Part shown: positions 21,875 through 33,392 of the stretch, in pieces
Layout of the letters: every line of letters starts with the position of its first letter
Numbering within the stretch: position 1 is the stretch's first letter
Origin: Nemertoderma westbladi
Lineage: Eukaryota > Xenacoelomorpha > Nemertodermatida > Nemertodermatidae
DNA length: 64,000 nucleotides
Direction: 5' to 3'
Assembly (NCBI GenBank): GCA_032718475.1
Contig: JAUCBJ010001945.1
Coordinates: forward strand, 39,434-103,433
The notes under the pieces: generated by a model
The model's database searches: none
What the model saw: the letters and a program-made list of their open reading frames with translations, nothing else
Told to the model about the DNA's origin: nothing
Position numbers and translations under genes: made by a program

Positions 21875-23245
21875 CTAGAGAAAGTTGAGCCCGATGCCAA
21901 ATTGAGGCCCTTTACGCTGATTGTCCTGAGCCTGGTACTTAATGGGAAAGGCGAAATTAAATTCGGCGCGAGCGGGGAACGGGAATCCTTTAGTGGCGAG
22001 GGAAACTCCGAAACCGAGAGAAAGTCGGGTTGCCTTGGTGTCCAACAGTTCGGAGAGGGTGCGGGTCATACCGAGTCGGTTGTCGACGTTAACTAGGTTC
22101 CCGAGGGTGGAGAAGAGATGGAAGGAGGCACACATAGTCTCATCCGTCTGCTCCTCTCGTCGCCATGGGTAGAGTCGGTACCGCGCGTGGACCCCCATCC
22201 CGTAGTACAGGTTGCCGCCCAGCATGACCTCGCGTCTCCCGGGACCGAGACCGTTGAGATCGAATCCGCGCACGGTGGTGGGGCCCCCATAGAAGAATCG
22301 GTCGGCTATCGAGCTGCGCGTCCCCACCGAGTTGAGATGCCCCGTCTGGAGACCCGCAGTCACCACCAGGTCATTCAGCAAGGAGTAGTTGAACTCCAAA
22401 TCGAGTTGATTCTTAATCCCCAAGGTGTCCCCACCTAGTAGGCCCATCACCTCGGTAACAAACCGAACCAAGGAGCCGCGCTTCGGTTCCAACACGTTGT
22501 CCCGGGAGTCATTGGTTACCGAGTGCCGGAGGGATTGCTTTACTGTGTTCCCAGCCTCGTTTCGTATCTCCATCAGATCGACCGCTTTGTACGGCTCGAT
22601 CTCCCGCCACACGGCTTCGTACGCCGCAGTGTGGCGCCCCAACGAGGAGGTGAAGTTGATCGCGGTCGACATGCCGCGTTGCGTCTCGACGTATCGCGAC
22701 CAGAAGCAGTCGTTCTCTCGTTGGAACACCGAGGCCTCGCCGTCGATGTGTCGGTAGTTATGCAACGTCGGTTTGTGGAAGGTGGCGGAGAACGCGTTTC
22801 CGCGCGTCTGTAGGAACTCTCGTTCTGCGTTTAGCGACAATCTTTCCCCCCTCCCCAGCGGGTTGAGACATTGCAACCGAAGATCGACGTCCCACGCACT
22901 GCTTCCAACGTGCGACGCCAACCTTCCATCCCATAACTTTTCAACCGCTGTGAAATTAATCTGAACATCTGAACTTCCCTTATCGCATTGTTCAACCCTC
23001 CACTCAACCGGCCCTTTATAGATTCCTAAAGCTTCCAGCTCATTCTTCACTTTCTCCGATAATTCGATGACATCTGCCAGAGGAGAATCCACAACATCCA
23101 GAAGAGGTCCTAGGAATAGGGCTAGAAAATCGCCCTTAGTTCGTCCTGAGTTTATTCGAACACGCTTTACGTTGACGCGTTTATCTTCGGAAATATTAAG
23201 CTCACCACTCCGTTGAGGATTCGAACCAAATAATTTACTCTTCAT
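21875..23245 (-). CDS. SAMM50: SAMM50 / Sam50, outer-membrane beta-barrel assembly subunit
   Basis: 456 residues in one exon, close to the usual 450-470. Sam50 is the Omp85-family pore of the mitochondrial SAM complex and inserts beta-barrel proteins into the outer membrane; in animals it also contacts MICOS. Residues about 20-100 form a single POTRA-like domain (VKRVRINSGRTK, then KVKNELEALGIY). The rest is an alternating beta barrel with the family motif ADRFFYGGPTTVRGF at about 314-328; its RGF belongs to the loop-6 signature. The C-terminal beta-signal GPQFGIGLNFL ends the protein. The ATG at 23245 gives a family-like start. The exon is GC-rich against an AT-rich surround. No intron interrupts it, unlike many animal orthologues. 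Confidence 0.92.
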   Translation of the reverse strand: MKSKLFGSNPQRSGELNISEDKRVNVKRVRINSGRTKGDFLALFLGPLLDVVDSPLADVIELSEKVKNELEALGIYKGPVEWRVEQCDKGSSDVQINFTAVEKLWDGRLASHVGSSAWDVDLRLQCLNPLGRGERLSLNAEREFLQTRGNAFSATFHKPTLHNYRHIDGEASVFQRENDCFWSRYVETQRGMSTAINFTSSLGRHTAAYEAVWREIEPYKAVDLMEIRNEAGNTVKQSLRHSVTNDSRDNVLEPKRGSLVRFVTEVMGLLGGDTLGIKNQLDLEFNYSLLNDLVVTAGLQTGHLNSVGTRSSIADRFFYGGPTTVRGFDLNGLGPGRREVMLGGNLYYGMGVHARYRLYPWRREEQTDETMCASFHLFSTLGNLVNVDNRLGMTRTLSELLDTKATRLSLGFGVSLATKGFPFPARAEFNFAFPIKYQAQDNQRKGPQFGIGLNFL

Positions 23246-26200
23246 AACTCTCTAACTTTAAACTAAGACATTAACATAACATTAATTATTATTATATTAA
23301 CATTAACACTTTTTTGCGGTCACAATAATTCATAGTAGGGTAATTAATACCGGTAGTAATTATTACACACGCTTCGAACTACAGTACTGGTACCGGTACG
23401 GTATATTACCTGTAACTTTTGAACATTTTTCAGAAAGAGTCACCCAACTACAGCTAATACAGTTTGCCAACACATTGTTACTACCCTACTACAGAACTAA
23501 TCATCATTGTTAATAAGAAAGCAACAACCCTTGGACTCTATTCACTACTTCACGTTTGCAGCGCAAAGCATAACGTCGGTACTAATTATAATTAATTATA
23601 ATGTACCATCTGTACGTATAAAGTTGTTCATACTAGTTTTTGTTTTTACAATCTAGTTAATAAAAAATTGTTCTTAGGGATATGTTAGGTAGTTAGTTAT
23701 TTAAAATGTTAATATTCTAGAACACTACACCTTGCGTAGGCCCTACCCATCGACCAGATTTTCTATACTACCTAGTTTTTCTACGTTTTTTTATGTTCCA
23801 GAACGTGTTCGCTATCAATTTATTAAGAAAAATATTAATGTTCTAGAACACATTTTTTTTTGTTCTGACAATTTTATTTAAAAAAACATATTTTTTAAAC
23901 TAGCTAGTTTTTGAGACTTTTTTTAAATGTTCTAGAACATGTTGTTTGTTATGTTAGCTATCCATTACGAAAAATAGTAATGTTCTAGAACACATAATTT
24001 TGGTTCTAGAATATTTCTTCGAAAGAAAATTTAATAGTACAGGGATCGTTATAGAACCTGTATTAAAAACAAATTGTCATTTCAAATGATTGGCCCTCTT
24101 ATAGTAACTTACAGTATTTTGAATCTAGAACGTAGGCCTATAACACACAAACACTCGATTTATATTGTTATAGGAGGATTTGTTTGGTAGTTAATGTTAT
24201 AAATATGAGAGGTGGAGGTGGTGATGAGGGTCGTCACTCCTATATTACACTTACAAAAGATTGTATATAATATAAAATAATTCACCGCAAATTTGAGTAG
24301 TGAAAATGAAGTTATTTTTTAAAATAAAATGTTATAGAACAAAAAATATTTATTCCTGAACACAATTTGTTTTAAAAATAAATATAAAAAGTGTTCTAGA
24401 ACCCTTAAAAAAAGGTAACAAAAATTAGCTCGTGTAAATAATCTCGTCTATGGGTACCCAAGGTGTAGTTAAGCGAAATATTAGCTGGGAGTAGTGGGGG
24501 GTTATTGTTTCACTGAGGTACCAATTATAGGCCTACGCATTGCAATTGGATATTCACACTGACTACATGAAGGGATAGTTTATGGTTTTATCTCTCGAAC
24601 CCAACCCCTTCAAATCCAGATATCTTCAAAACCTTTCGACGGAAACTTTTGGATAATTGTATATTACAGCTTAGTTAAAGATTCTATAAAAAAAAGTTCC
24701 GTATGCAGTCGCATTTTCCAAAATTTTTTTATGAAATACAATAGGCATATATTATGACTTATTTAGAACTAAATTACCATCGTTGACTTCCACAAAACAT
24801 TTTTCAAATAATAGCTAATTTCAGAACAATTGCTATTGCTACCGCTAATAAAAAATCAAGGTATATTTTTTAAATTAGCTATATGTTCTAGAATTTAAAT
24901 TTTTTACTTTATTTTTGTTCTAGAATAGTATATAATACTTTTCTATTGTTCTAGAACTCTTCAACGTTGCCATAGTAACAATGAGATATGTTTTTAAAAT
25001 GTAGTGCTATACGGAAATCTAGCCTAAAAAAAGTAGAAAAAACTAGCTTGTATAAAAAATAAAATTGTGTTCTAGAACAAAAATACTTTTCCAAATTGAT
25101 AGTCAACACATGTTCTATAATATTTATCAAAAATTAGCAAAGACTAGCTAGTATAAGATGTTATTACTTAATAAAAAATTACGAGCTAGTCGATTAGCTA
25201 ATGTTCTAGAACACAATGTATTTTTTGAAAAATGTTGGATTGAAGTCAGTGGTGATATTACTATGCAAAAAGGACATAAGTTCATTAATTAATATCAAAG
25301 ATGTCTAAGATGAATATCAGATGGGATTGGAAGATGCAAACCAAGAATGACTTGCATCAACCAAAAACTGCCTCCCATCTAATGTAATACACATTCGCCT
25401 AGGCAAACAAATCATAATCACAATTACTGCGATGTATTAAATGTTATCCATATCCGTAACCTGGGAAACGGTCCCAAAGAGCAGTTTATTTTGCGGAGGG
25501 GTCTTTCTGTATTAGAAAAATAAAATAAAGAATACGAATTATTTATACCTAATACATTCTCAGTTAGCCTAATACAAACATCGGAGCAACCAATATAATG
25601 TACAGTACATGTACAAGCCTCGACTATGAAAGTTTGTGAAATCTTCCATTAAGTCTACCCAACAGCCGTTGGTACCCGGCTGGCACCCTGGTTTAGTTTT
25701 CTGGTTTTGTTAGTTTAATCGTCAGCTGTTGTAAACGTCCCAGATATACAAAACCTACTAAACCTATACATTATAATTGACCTTAGCCTGAGTTAGTTGA
25801 TGACAGTATTATAACAATGACAATAGACCCTATATATACATTACGACATATAAATGATGTACTGCTTGCATTTACACTAACTGACTGAATAGAGATAGAA
25901 CAATAATTTACGATATAATTACACCACAACCCTTAATACAACAACCATTTTTAGGGGGTCGGAGCCCCCCCCCCCCCCTAATTTTTTTCAAATTTCAATA
26001 AAATGCTACGAAATTTGGTATGATGATAGATCGACACCTTTTCTTACTGGTGGCCTGGCCGGATTTTTTAATTTATGAGCTATTTCGATACAACAAGCCG
26101 TTAAAAATCGTATATTTCGCAATATTTAGCCACCTCCGTCGGCTTTATTTTTCGTCTTTGGAATGAAATCTAGATATAATTAGATCCGCCTTCATCTGCA

Positions 26201-28200
26201 GATTCCGAATCTCAAACCCTTTGTAAATTTCACCAAGAACTTCCGGAGATATTATCAAAATACTAAGGTGTAAATTTTTGTGACGTAAATCCCAATAATT
26301 CTAATGTTTTTTTTACTCAATTCTAGAATATTAATTATGGATAATGAAAAAACAAGATCGAGAGTTTTAAACGCTCAGCTAAATAATAATTAATATTCTA
26401 GAATAAAGACAACAAAACATCAGAATTATGGCGATTTACGTCATATAAATTTACCCCTTAGTATTTTGATAATATTTCCGGAAGTTCTTGGTGAAATTTA
26501 CAACGGGTTTCATATTCGGAATCTGCAGATGAAGGCGGTTCTAATGATATCTAGATTTAATTCCAAAGACGAAACATAAAGCTGACGGAGGTGGCTAAAT
26601 ATTGCGAAATATACGATTTTTAACGGCTTGTTGTATCGAAATAGCTCATAAATTAAAAAATCCGGCCAGGCCACCAGTAAGAAAATGTGTCGATCTATCA
26701 TCATACCAAATTTCGTAGTATTTTATTGAAATTTGAAAAAAATTAGGGGGGGGGGGGGGCTCCGACCTCCTAAAAATGGTTGTTGTATTAAGGGTTATGG
26801 TGTAAATATACGTAACTCCAATTGAGAATAAGTAGTGAAATGTTGTTCAGCTGTAAAAGTGTAGTTGTGGGTATTTAATTTCGCGTTCCATAATGTTGAT
26901 AGTATGCTAATATTTCGAATATCGCACATCGAATCGTTCCCAACTCTTTTTATTCAACAACTAAATAATAATTGATAAAGAGTTGCGTTTACAATTTTTT
27001 AATACAAGCAAGTGGTTTGAAGCCATTTGGTGGTTATACATACAAACATACAGTACATCCATCATGTTTTTGCCGGCCTCAGCTTTAGACAAAAACTACC
27101 CAGTATAAAGACAGATTCGTTATTAAGTTTAAAGACAAATTTTCAAGCGTAGGAAACGTTAGCTAGTGGAAACAGTTGGATGGGGTGTCGAAATGGCGTA
27201 TGGCGAATCAATACCCCAAACAGTAAATCACCCACCCATAGGCCTATTGGTTTGTTTATACGGTAACTTAAAGGTAGGCGGCCTACTGGTGTGTCATACT
27301 AGGTAGACAAACCCCCCTTAAAATTTTATGCACCAGCTACTTTTTGCCATTCTTTTTTGGAAAATGTTCTAGAACATGTTGGCTAGTATAAAAAAATTAA
27401 AAATGTGCAAATACTTTCTGTTCTCTGGAACATCGTAGCTATTCGGAACTGTAGAAAGTTTCTCGAACAAAAATTTTTTGTTCCAGAAGATTATATAAAA
27501 AATATAATATTTTTGTTTAATCTAATAAAAAAAAGTTTTTTAATAATCTCTTTGGTTTTCACTATCAGACAATTCGTCATTACATCATTTTATTCAAGTT
27601 ACAGGACTGGTTACTGGAATTATAGCCTCGAAAATCGTAGAATCTCATATTTTTGATCAAAAAATGCCAATATGACTTACCACCACTAAAATTACACCAT
27701 GTCCTGGAATATAGTGTCGTTATTCAGGTACATACCCCCCCCCCCCCCAAATTTTTCTACAAATCTTAATGAGATTGCATGAAATTTGAAACAGAGATAG
27801 TTTCACCTCCCTCCTCCTTACTGGGTGAGCCAGAATTTTTATTTTTGCTTTCATTCTTTAGCTACAAGCGTTTAAAAAAAGTGTCTCCGTCGATATTGCA
27901 CCAGTTACACCGCAGTTATTCTTCAAACATTTAGTGATTTCTTGGAACTAGTGGAAAGCTGACCGACCGTGCAAGGATTCCAAATATGTAAAAATATTTA
28001 TATTTGGTTGGGAAATACCTGAGATATGGGCATTCGAATTTTGCATGTATTTGATTCCGCTGCAGGCCATTTATTATATTAAATAAATACACAATGTTCT
28101 AGAACATTTTGTTTATCTCATAAGTAGCTTGGCAACAATGCAATGCCTACATGATAATACTAGTTTATAGATATTCCAGATATTCCCACATAATCAAAAT
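23246..28200. other. AT-rich intergenic region with TTCTAGAA palindromes
   Basis: No gene seen in 5 kb. TTCTAGAA, often as GTTCTAGAAC, occurs more than a dozen times (for example 23841, 23930, 23983, 24392, 24950, 25204, 27366, 28095). Several lie in a diverged tandem unit of roughly 130 bp that also holds CTAGCTAGT and runs of T (23770-23850, 23900-23990). A foldback element occupies 25919-26805. A repeat at 27690-27880 is shared with 35925-36130. Confidence 0.6.
25919..26805. mobile_element. Foldback element with ~415-bp arms
   Basis: The left arm, from TTACACCACAACCCTTAATA at 25919 to about 26335, is the reverse complement of the right arm, about 26390-26805, over nearly its whole length with scattered mismatches. 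Each arm carries a G/C homopolymer (about 25966-25978 and 26745-26759). The spacer is about 55 bp. No protein is encoded. The sequence next to the homopolymer resembles 27730-27800 and 35970-36020, so it belongs to a dispersed family. Confidence 0.85.
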
Positions 28201-28204
28201 GTAG

Positions 28205-28850
28205 TTCCGACGTGGCTACATTTTGTACTTATAGTTCCGCCCATGGCTACATGTTGTTCTTATAGTTCCCGAGATCCACCCGTGGCTATATTTTGTTCTT
28301 ATAGTCCAATAGCTACATTTTGTTCTTATAGTCCAATAGCTACATTTTGTTCTTATAGTCCAATAGCTACATTTTGTTCTTATAGTCCAATAGCTACATT
28401 TTGTTCTTATAGTTTCGCCTGTTGCTACATTTTGTTCTTATAGTTTCGCCTGTTGCTACATTTTGTTCTTATAGTTCCATCCGTGGCAACATTTTGTTCT
28501 TGTAGTTCCACCCGTAGCTACATTTTGCACTTATAGTTCCGCCCATGGCTACATTAAGTTAATATAGTTACGCCCATGGCTACATTTTGTTCTTATAGTT
28601 CCGCCCGTAGCTACTGTTTTGTTCTTATAGTTCCATCCGTTGCTATATTTTGTTCTTATAGTTCCACCCGTAGCTACTATTTTGTTCTTATAATTCCGTC
28701 CATTGCTAAATTTCGTTCTTATAGTTCCGTCCGTGGCTACATTTTGTTCTTATCGTTCCGCCCGTAGCTACTATTTTGTTCTAATAGTTCCGTCCATTGC
28801 TAAATTTTGTTCTTATAGTTCCGTCCGTTGCTAAATTTTGTTCTTTTAAA
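28205..28850. repeat. 27-31-bp minisatellite
   Basis: About 22 copies of a unit reading TTGTTCTTATAGTTCCGCCC then GTGGCTACATT (31 bp), including a run of 27-bp versions with AGTCCAATAGC (28290-28400). It ends about 100 bp from the MBOAT7 stop. Confidence 0.92.
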
Positions 28851-28895
28851 TAAATATAAATTTAATCAATAAATCAATAAAATAAAATCAATAAA

Positions 28896-28901
28896 TTTAT
28901 T
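28896..28901 (-). terminator. Polyadenylation signal of MBOAT7
   Basis: AATAAA on the minus strand, 59 bp beyond the MBOAT7 stop codon and followed by T-rich and A-rich sequence. Confidence 0.5.
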
Positions 28902-28959
28902 GTCAATTAGAATTATAGTCCCACGCACATTAAATAGTTCAATGACTACAACAATTAGC

Positions 28960-30333
28960 TTAGTGCTGCTTGTCGGAAGGCAATTTTTTTTTAGCGAATG
29001 TTAAAGCAAACAAGTAGCACAAAGGTAAAGTTAAATGCATAATAAAATAAATCGAAGACCAATATGTGAACGTATCCTTAGCAGAGAGTAGCAGGAATCC
29101 CATGGCCAGATAGTCGAAATGACGCATCTTAAAGAACCAGTTGCACCAATCGAACAATGCGAGTTGACTAGGGTTATTAGCGACACGGCTGCGAAGTTTA
29201 TTGCGGACAAAGTCCTCGACATAGACGATAACGGGGACAGTGAGGAAGCTCAGGTAGTACCCGGAATGGATTCCGTGCCAGTAGGCGCTAATCCACATGG
29301 TGATGGTGGTCCGTAATGGTGCCAGACTGGCGGGGACTCGTCTGTAGACGTAGTGGGACAGCCACCACTGGACCGTCATGTTCCAGGAACGCATTCCCTC
29401 CCGGAATGTCGTCCCAAAATCGCAACCGTATAGGTCCACATTGTAGATTGTGCGGAAGTCGATATCGTCGCGTTCGAAGGTCTCTTTAACGTCCCCCTCG
29501 GCGGTGTCCGAAGGGCCCAGGCCGGAGCGCGACTTACACGACTTGGGGTAGGCCCCGAGATGGGCCGCCATACAGACCAGTTCCGATGAGATCCAAGCGA
29601 AATACATCCGAGAGCGAAACACAACGAAACTCGCGACCATGAAGAACAAACGGAAGGCGAAATGGCGATCCCCAAACGCAGACGTGGTGACGTAGTCCAG
29701 AGGAAAATAATAGCTGGTTACGAGGAAGGCTAAACCGATAAACGGTAGATACTTCCCGCGATCTAAAATTCTTGGCAACAATTTGTTTAGCGGTAAATAT
29801 TCTCTGCGTTGGATCATATGAGAGAAGGTTTTGTAGGTAAAGTGGGGCCCAGTGAGGAGCCCCAAGAAGCAGTACGAGTAGGTAAACAGTTCGTAACAGA
29901 GAATGTACCAGCTTGGTTCCTTCTTACGGGGTTTGTGTTCGTCGAGGTTTAATAAATCGGGATTATCGTGGAGCTCAAATCCAAACCCGACGAGTTTTAG
30001 AGTCAATAAAAGTTGAATGACATTGGTGAAGGATGATGCTTTAGGGAGACCGAATGTGGTAGACAGTCTGACGAATAGAAGGAAGACGAAGCTCGTGAGG
30101 AAGTTTACTTTATAGCCGATAGACGTGGGTAATAGTGCGAGTACGAGGAATGTAAGAGTGGTGGCCGCCAGAGAGAATATAACCTGGTAACGGCAGGTTG
30201 TTACAGCGAGAAGTAACCCTACCAGAGTGCAGTAGATAATTCGAGTGGTGCCTGTAGGAACGCGGTTAACTGGGAACGCAAGGAGGAACGAAACGATCAG
30301 TACAAGTAAATAAATCCATTCGTCGTCAGTCAT
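28960..30333 (-). CDS. MBOAT7: MBOAT7, lysophosphatidylinositol acyltransferase
   Basis: 457 residues in one exon; family members are about 470. MBOAT7 (LPIAT1) attaches arachidonate to lysophosphatidylinositol in the Lands cycle, in ER-related membranes. Diagnostic sequence includes the N-terminal DDEWIYLLVL, FTNVIQLLLTLKLV at 102-115, YSYCFLGLLTGP at 152-163, WNMTVQWWL with Asn318, and SAYWHGIHSGYYLSFLT with His353. Asn and His are the MBOAT catalytic pair. About ten hydrophobic segments span the length. The ATG at 30331-30333 fits the family start. Several motifs are specific to MBOAT7 rather than MBOAT1, MBOAT2 or LPCAT3. It lies about 870 bp from EEF1AKMT4 on the same strand, without sign of co-transcription. 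Confidence 0.93.
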   Translation of the reverse strand: MTDDEWIYLLVLIVSFLLAFPVNRVPTGTTRIIYCTLVGLLLAVTTCRYQVIFSLAATTLTFLVLALLPTSIGYKVNFLTSFVFLLFVRLSTTFGLPKASSFTNVIQLLLTLKLVGFGFELHDNPDLLNLDEHKPRKKEPSWYILCYELFTYSYCFLGLLTGPHFTYKTFSHMIQRREYLPLNKLLPRILDRGKYLPFIGLAFLVTSYYFPLDYVTTSAFGDRHFAFRLFFMVASFVVFRSRMYFAWISSELVCMAAHLGAYPKSCKSRSGLGPSDTAEGDVKETFERDDIDFRTIYNVDLYGCDFGTTFREGMRSWNMTVQWWLSHYVYRRVPASLAPLRTTITMWISAYWHGIHSGYYLSFLTVPVIVYVEDFVRNKLRSRVANNPSQLALFDWCNWFFKMRHFDYLAMGFLLLSAKDTFTYWSSIYFIMHLTLPLCYLFALTFAKKKLPSDKQH

Positions 30334-31207
30334 AGTTCCCTCGCTAAATCCAATGTATCTTTTAGCCGATAAATATATCCGGCTAATTACAGACAGGCGT
30401 ATATTTTTTACAACCGGTATACTAAAATAAACATTAGCCTACAAGCGATGCACTAATTATACTATCACAACGTAATGACTTCACATATACAGATATGTAC
30501 TTAATAGAAAGTGAAACTGAAACTATTTAAAATGTGTACCAGTTTCGTACATTATTTGCAGTATAAACCACAGACAAGTATTCATCAAGTGGGGAAACTT
30601 GGCGCAAATCTCATCAATATTGTAAAAGGGAAAGGAACAGCTTACATTAGCACGTTATTCCAACCAAAACAATACACGAGATTAAACCATCATTTTCTGT
30701 TATTTGCACCGATTTTACACTTGAGAGGTTAATTTTGATTGCGTCAAGAAAGAGTGTTTATTGTTTTGGTTATAATATGCCACTGTAAGACGGGTTATTA
30801 ATTCAGCGAGCTATTTGCACTGCCAATACCCCCCCCCCCCCCACCCCGCTGTCGCATAAGGAATAAACCAATAATATTATAACGAAGTATTTAATAGTAT
30901 TCACATTAAAAAAGGATTCAAATTACTAGAGGAGACCCCTTTAATAACCCTTTAATTACTTACTACTAGTATACCGGTACTAACTATACACTATACACAG
31001 CTATAGGCAGCATGGTAGATTTTAATTAAAAGATGCCAATAAAATTAATGATTGACATATTATCACAAATAAAGTTGAACAAACTCGCGATTGCCACATC
31101 CCCGTCTCCATGGTGTCCTATGTCAATACGTACAAAAATAAAATATCTAATAAATATACCGAATACAATAAAACAATGTAGTTTGCAGGTTTGTGTGGAA
31201 TTTACTC
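30334..31207. other. Intergenic DNA between MBOAT7 and EEF1AKMT4
   Basis: AT-rich. It should hold the MBOAT7 promoter and the EEF1AKMT4 3' flank. A 66-codon ATG frame at 30532-30732 (+) has no recognisable feature. A C-homopolymer sits at about 30830-30842, and an ACCGGT word at about 30973. Confidence 0.5.
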
Positions 31208-31921
31208 CTACAAACATATGTTGTACAAGAATCCATCGTCGTTATCTTCTATAAGCTGTTGCGTGGCGACCGCTGACATCACTAATTCAGACTTCCACCT
31301 GTGACAGTCGACAAGCGGCTCCCCTTTAGTCATCGCATATAAGTAGTAATGGAACGAGTCTCCCTGGTTGAGTACCTGAGTGCTGACACTCCAACCGTAA
31401 CGCCCTCTAGCTAGCACCGGCTCTCGGAAGTGAGGCTGTCCGAAGGAGATGGACAGGAACCGGCCGTGGGTGGAGAGAATCCGCGCCACTTCGGATAAGG
31501 TCGCGTCTACCGCGGCCTCGGTCCGGGGTGACAGTGTCCAAGGGGACGGGTCGGAGGCGAATAGCGCGTCTAGGGTCGCCTTCTCGACGACAGCGTCGAA
31601 CGTGTCGTCCGGGATTCCGGACATCCGAGTCATGTCGACCTCCCGCCACTCCAGGTCCGGGAAGCGATCCCTTTGGCGCGCAATACACACCGAGGAAACG
31701 TCTGAGTTTACGACGCGGAGGAACCCCAGACCACGGACTAGGTCCGACGAGAGACGACTCGTCCCGCAGCCCAAGACCAGGACTCGGGCATTCCTGTCTG
31801 GGAGTTCCTTTTCTATGAGATCTAGGATTTTCTGGTAACACGGGCCTAACCATTCGTGGCCATCTTCACTCCCGTATCTGTCGTCCCAATATGAGACGGA
31901 CGAATAATCCGGTGGCTTCAT
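31208..31921 (-). CDS. EEF1AKMT4: EEF1AKMT4, class I methyltransferase for eEF1A lysine
   Basis: 237 residues from the ATG at 31919-31921; the frame stays open slightly further upstream without an ATG. The family methylates a lysine of elongation factor eEF1A using S-adenosylmethionine, in the cytosol. The N-terminal SYWDDRYG (10-17) and HEWLGPC (22-28) are typical. The SAM-binding motif I is VLVLGCGTSRLS (47-58), the acidic residue after strand 2 is Asp74, and the family signature FDAVVEKATLDALF lies at 108-121. RILSTHGRFLSISF and HYYLYAMTKG are the late-fold motifs. Length matches human EEF1AKMT4 (about 255), which in vertebrates adjoins ECE2; no peptidase domain is seen here. Single GC-rich exon. 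Confidence 0.88.
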   Translation of the reverse strand: MKPPDYSSVSYWDDRYGSEDGHEWLGPCYQKILDLIEKELPDRNARVLVLGCGTSRLSSDLVRGLGFLRVVNSDVSSVCIARQRDRFPDLEWREVDMTRMSGIPDDTFDAVVEKATLDALFASDPSPWTLSPRTEAAVDATLSEVARILSTHGRFLSISFGQPHFREPVLARGRYGWSVSTQVLNQGDSFHYYLYAMTKGEPLVDCHRWKSELVMSAVATQQLIEDNDDGFLYNICL

Positions 31922-32695
31922 AAACAAATAATAATTTATAAAAGTTTGTTTACGTTACACCGTAGTACATACTGACATAGTAGACCTACCTGCTGTGCTG
32001 ACCTGGTTGGCTGGCTGCCTGGTATAGGCCTACAATTCTACAATAACTGAATAAACAAGCGCGAAATCGCGCAAAGGTCCGCGTCTACTAACGCATGAAC
32101 TTTCTCCTTGAACAGTTGAATGGCTTAGGCCTACTACCAAACCAATCTTACAAATAAAAATATTCACCCATGATCCATGAACTGTCTCCTTGAATGGCTT
32201 ACTACCCTGCTACCGGTAGGCTACCAATCTTACAACAAAAAACACTCACAGGGAGGGATGGGGGTACCTAGAGATTCCCAAGTCCCACGCTCTGTCAACT
32301 GAGTCACTGCAGCACTGGGGCCGTATCAATCCTTAATACCAAAACCTAGCGAGAAATTAACAACAACAACACCAACAACGGAGTTAATAACTGTAATAGG
32401 CCTACTGGAGCAGAGGTCTCGCTACACTTACACGGACCTAAAAATGTTATAAATAAATTAGGCCTAAAGCTACAGCTGTACAGTATCCTGGTATCAGGAC
32501 TGCAGGACTAACGTGTGAACATTATTAGTTTGTTCTAGAAAGTTTAAGTGCATAACTACTAATAATTAATTCCCCACAAATAAATAAAATTAGATTAGCC
32601 ATTGTTCATAATTAGCACTTTAAAGCTATACGGCCCTCGTTCAATTATTTGATTAAATTATGATTTGATTAGATTTGATTAAAATCACTCGTGCT
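31922..32695. other. Intergenic DNA, no gene seen
   Basis: Upstream flank of EEF1AKMT4 (about 31922-32050 is the likely promoter side). Contains a diverged duplication, TGAACTTTCTCCTTGAACAG near 32096 against TGAACTGTCTCCTTGAATGG near 32178. Confidence 0.5.
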
Positions 32696-32701
32696 GGAAC
32701 G

Positions 32702-33386
32702 TACGGTGGCTGAATTGTGCCACTTAATACTTTTTTTTATTTATTTTTTTAAGGGACTTTTTGGTCGACCAAAAAGTACTTTTTGGTCGACCAATAAGTC
32801 GACTTTTTGGTCGACCAAAAAGTACTTTTTGGTCGACCAATAAGTACTTTTTGGTCGACCAAAAAGTCGACTTTTTGGTCGACCAATAAGTAGTTTTTGG
32901 TCGACCAAAAAGTACTTTTTGGTCGACCAAAAAGTCGACTTATTGGTCGACCAAAAAGTACTTTTTGGTCGACCAAAAAGTCTGGAAGTATTATCCAATA
33001 GAAAACATACAACTATTTTCGAGGCAAAATCAAATTACATTAAGTGAATTAGGTGGTTATTTAAAACCGTAACACTATCATGATGAAGGATTAATATCCT
33101 AGGTACCGGTAGGCCTAGCGATCAATGTGTTTAACAAAGCTTTATGTACACCGGTACAGTAATTTGATTTTACCTCCAAAATAGTTATATATATGTTTTC
33201 TATTGGATAATACTTCCAGACTTTTTGGTCGACCAAAAAGTACTTTTTGGTCGACCAAAAACTACTTTTTGGTCGACCAAAAAGTCGACTTATTGGTCGA
33301 CCAAAAAGTACTTTTTGGTCGACCAAAAAGTCGCTTCAAAAAAAATAATAAAAAAAAGTATTAAGTGGCACAATTCAGCCACCGTA
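32702..33386. mobile_element. 685-bp foldback transposon with GGTCGACC arrays
   Basis: The ends TACGGTGGCTGAATTGTGCC (32702) and its reverse complement (ending 33386) are perfect, and the bases GGAACG occur on both sides (32696-32701 and 33387-33392) as a 6-bp target duplication. Both arms continue inward through A/T runs, an array of the 22-bp palindrome built on TTTTTGGTCGACCAAAAA (about 32755-32985 on the left, 33220-33335 on the right), then AGTCTGGAAGTATTATCC against its complement, and on towards the centre. The arms differ in array copy number, so the palindromic units vary in number while the ends are conserved. No transposase is present. Confidence 0.88.
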
Positions 33387-33392
33387 GGAACG

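Noticed and set aside
21902-22964. Plus-strand frames opposite SAMM50
   Set aside because: Shadows of the GC-rich SAMM50 exon.
30532-30732. 66-codon ATG frame upstream of MBOAT7
   Set aside because: No recognisable motif and AT-rich composition unlike the real exons nearby.
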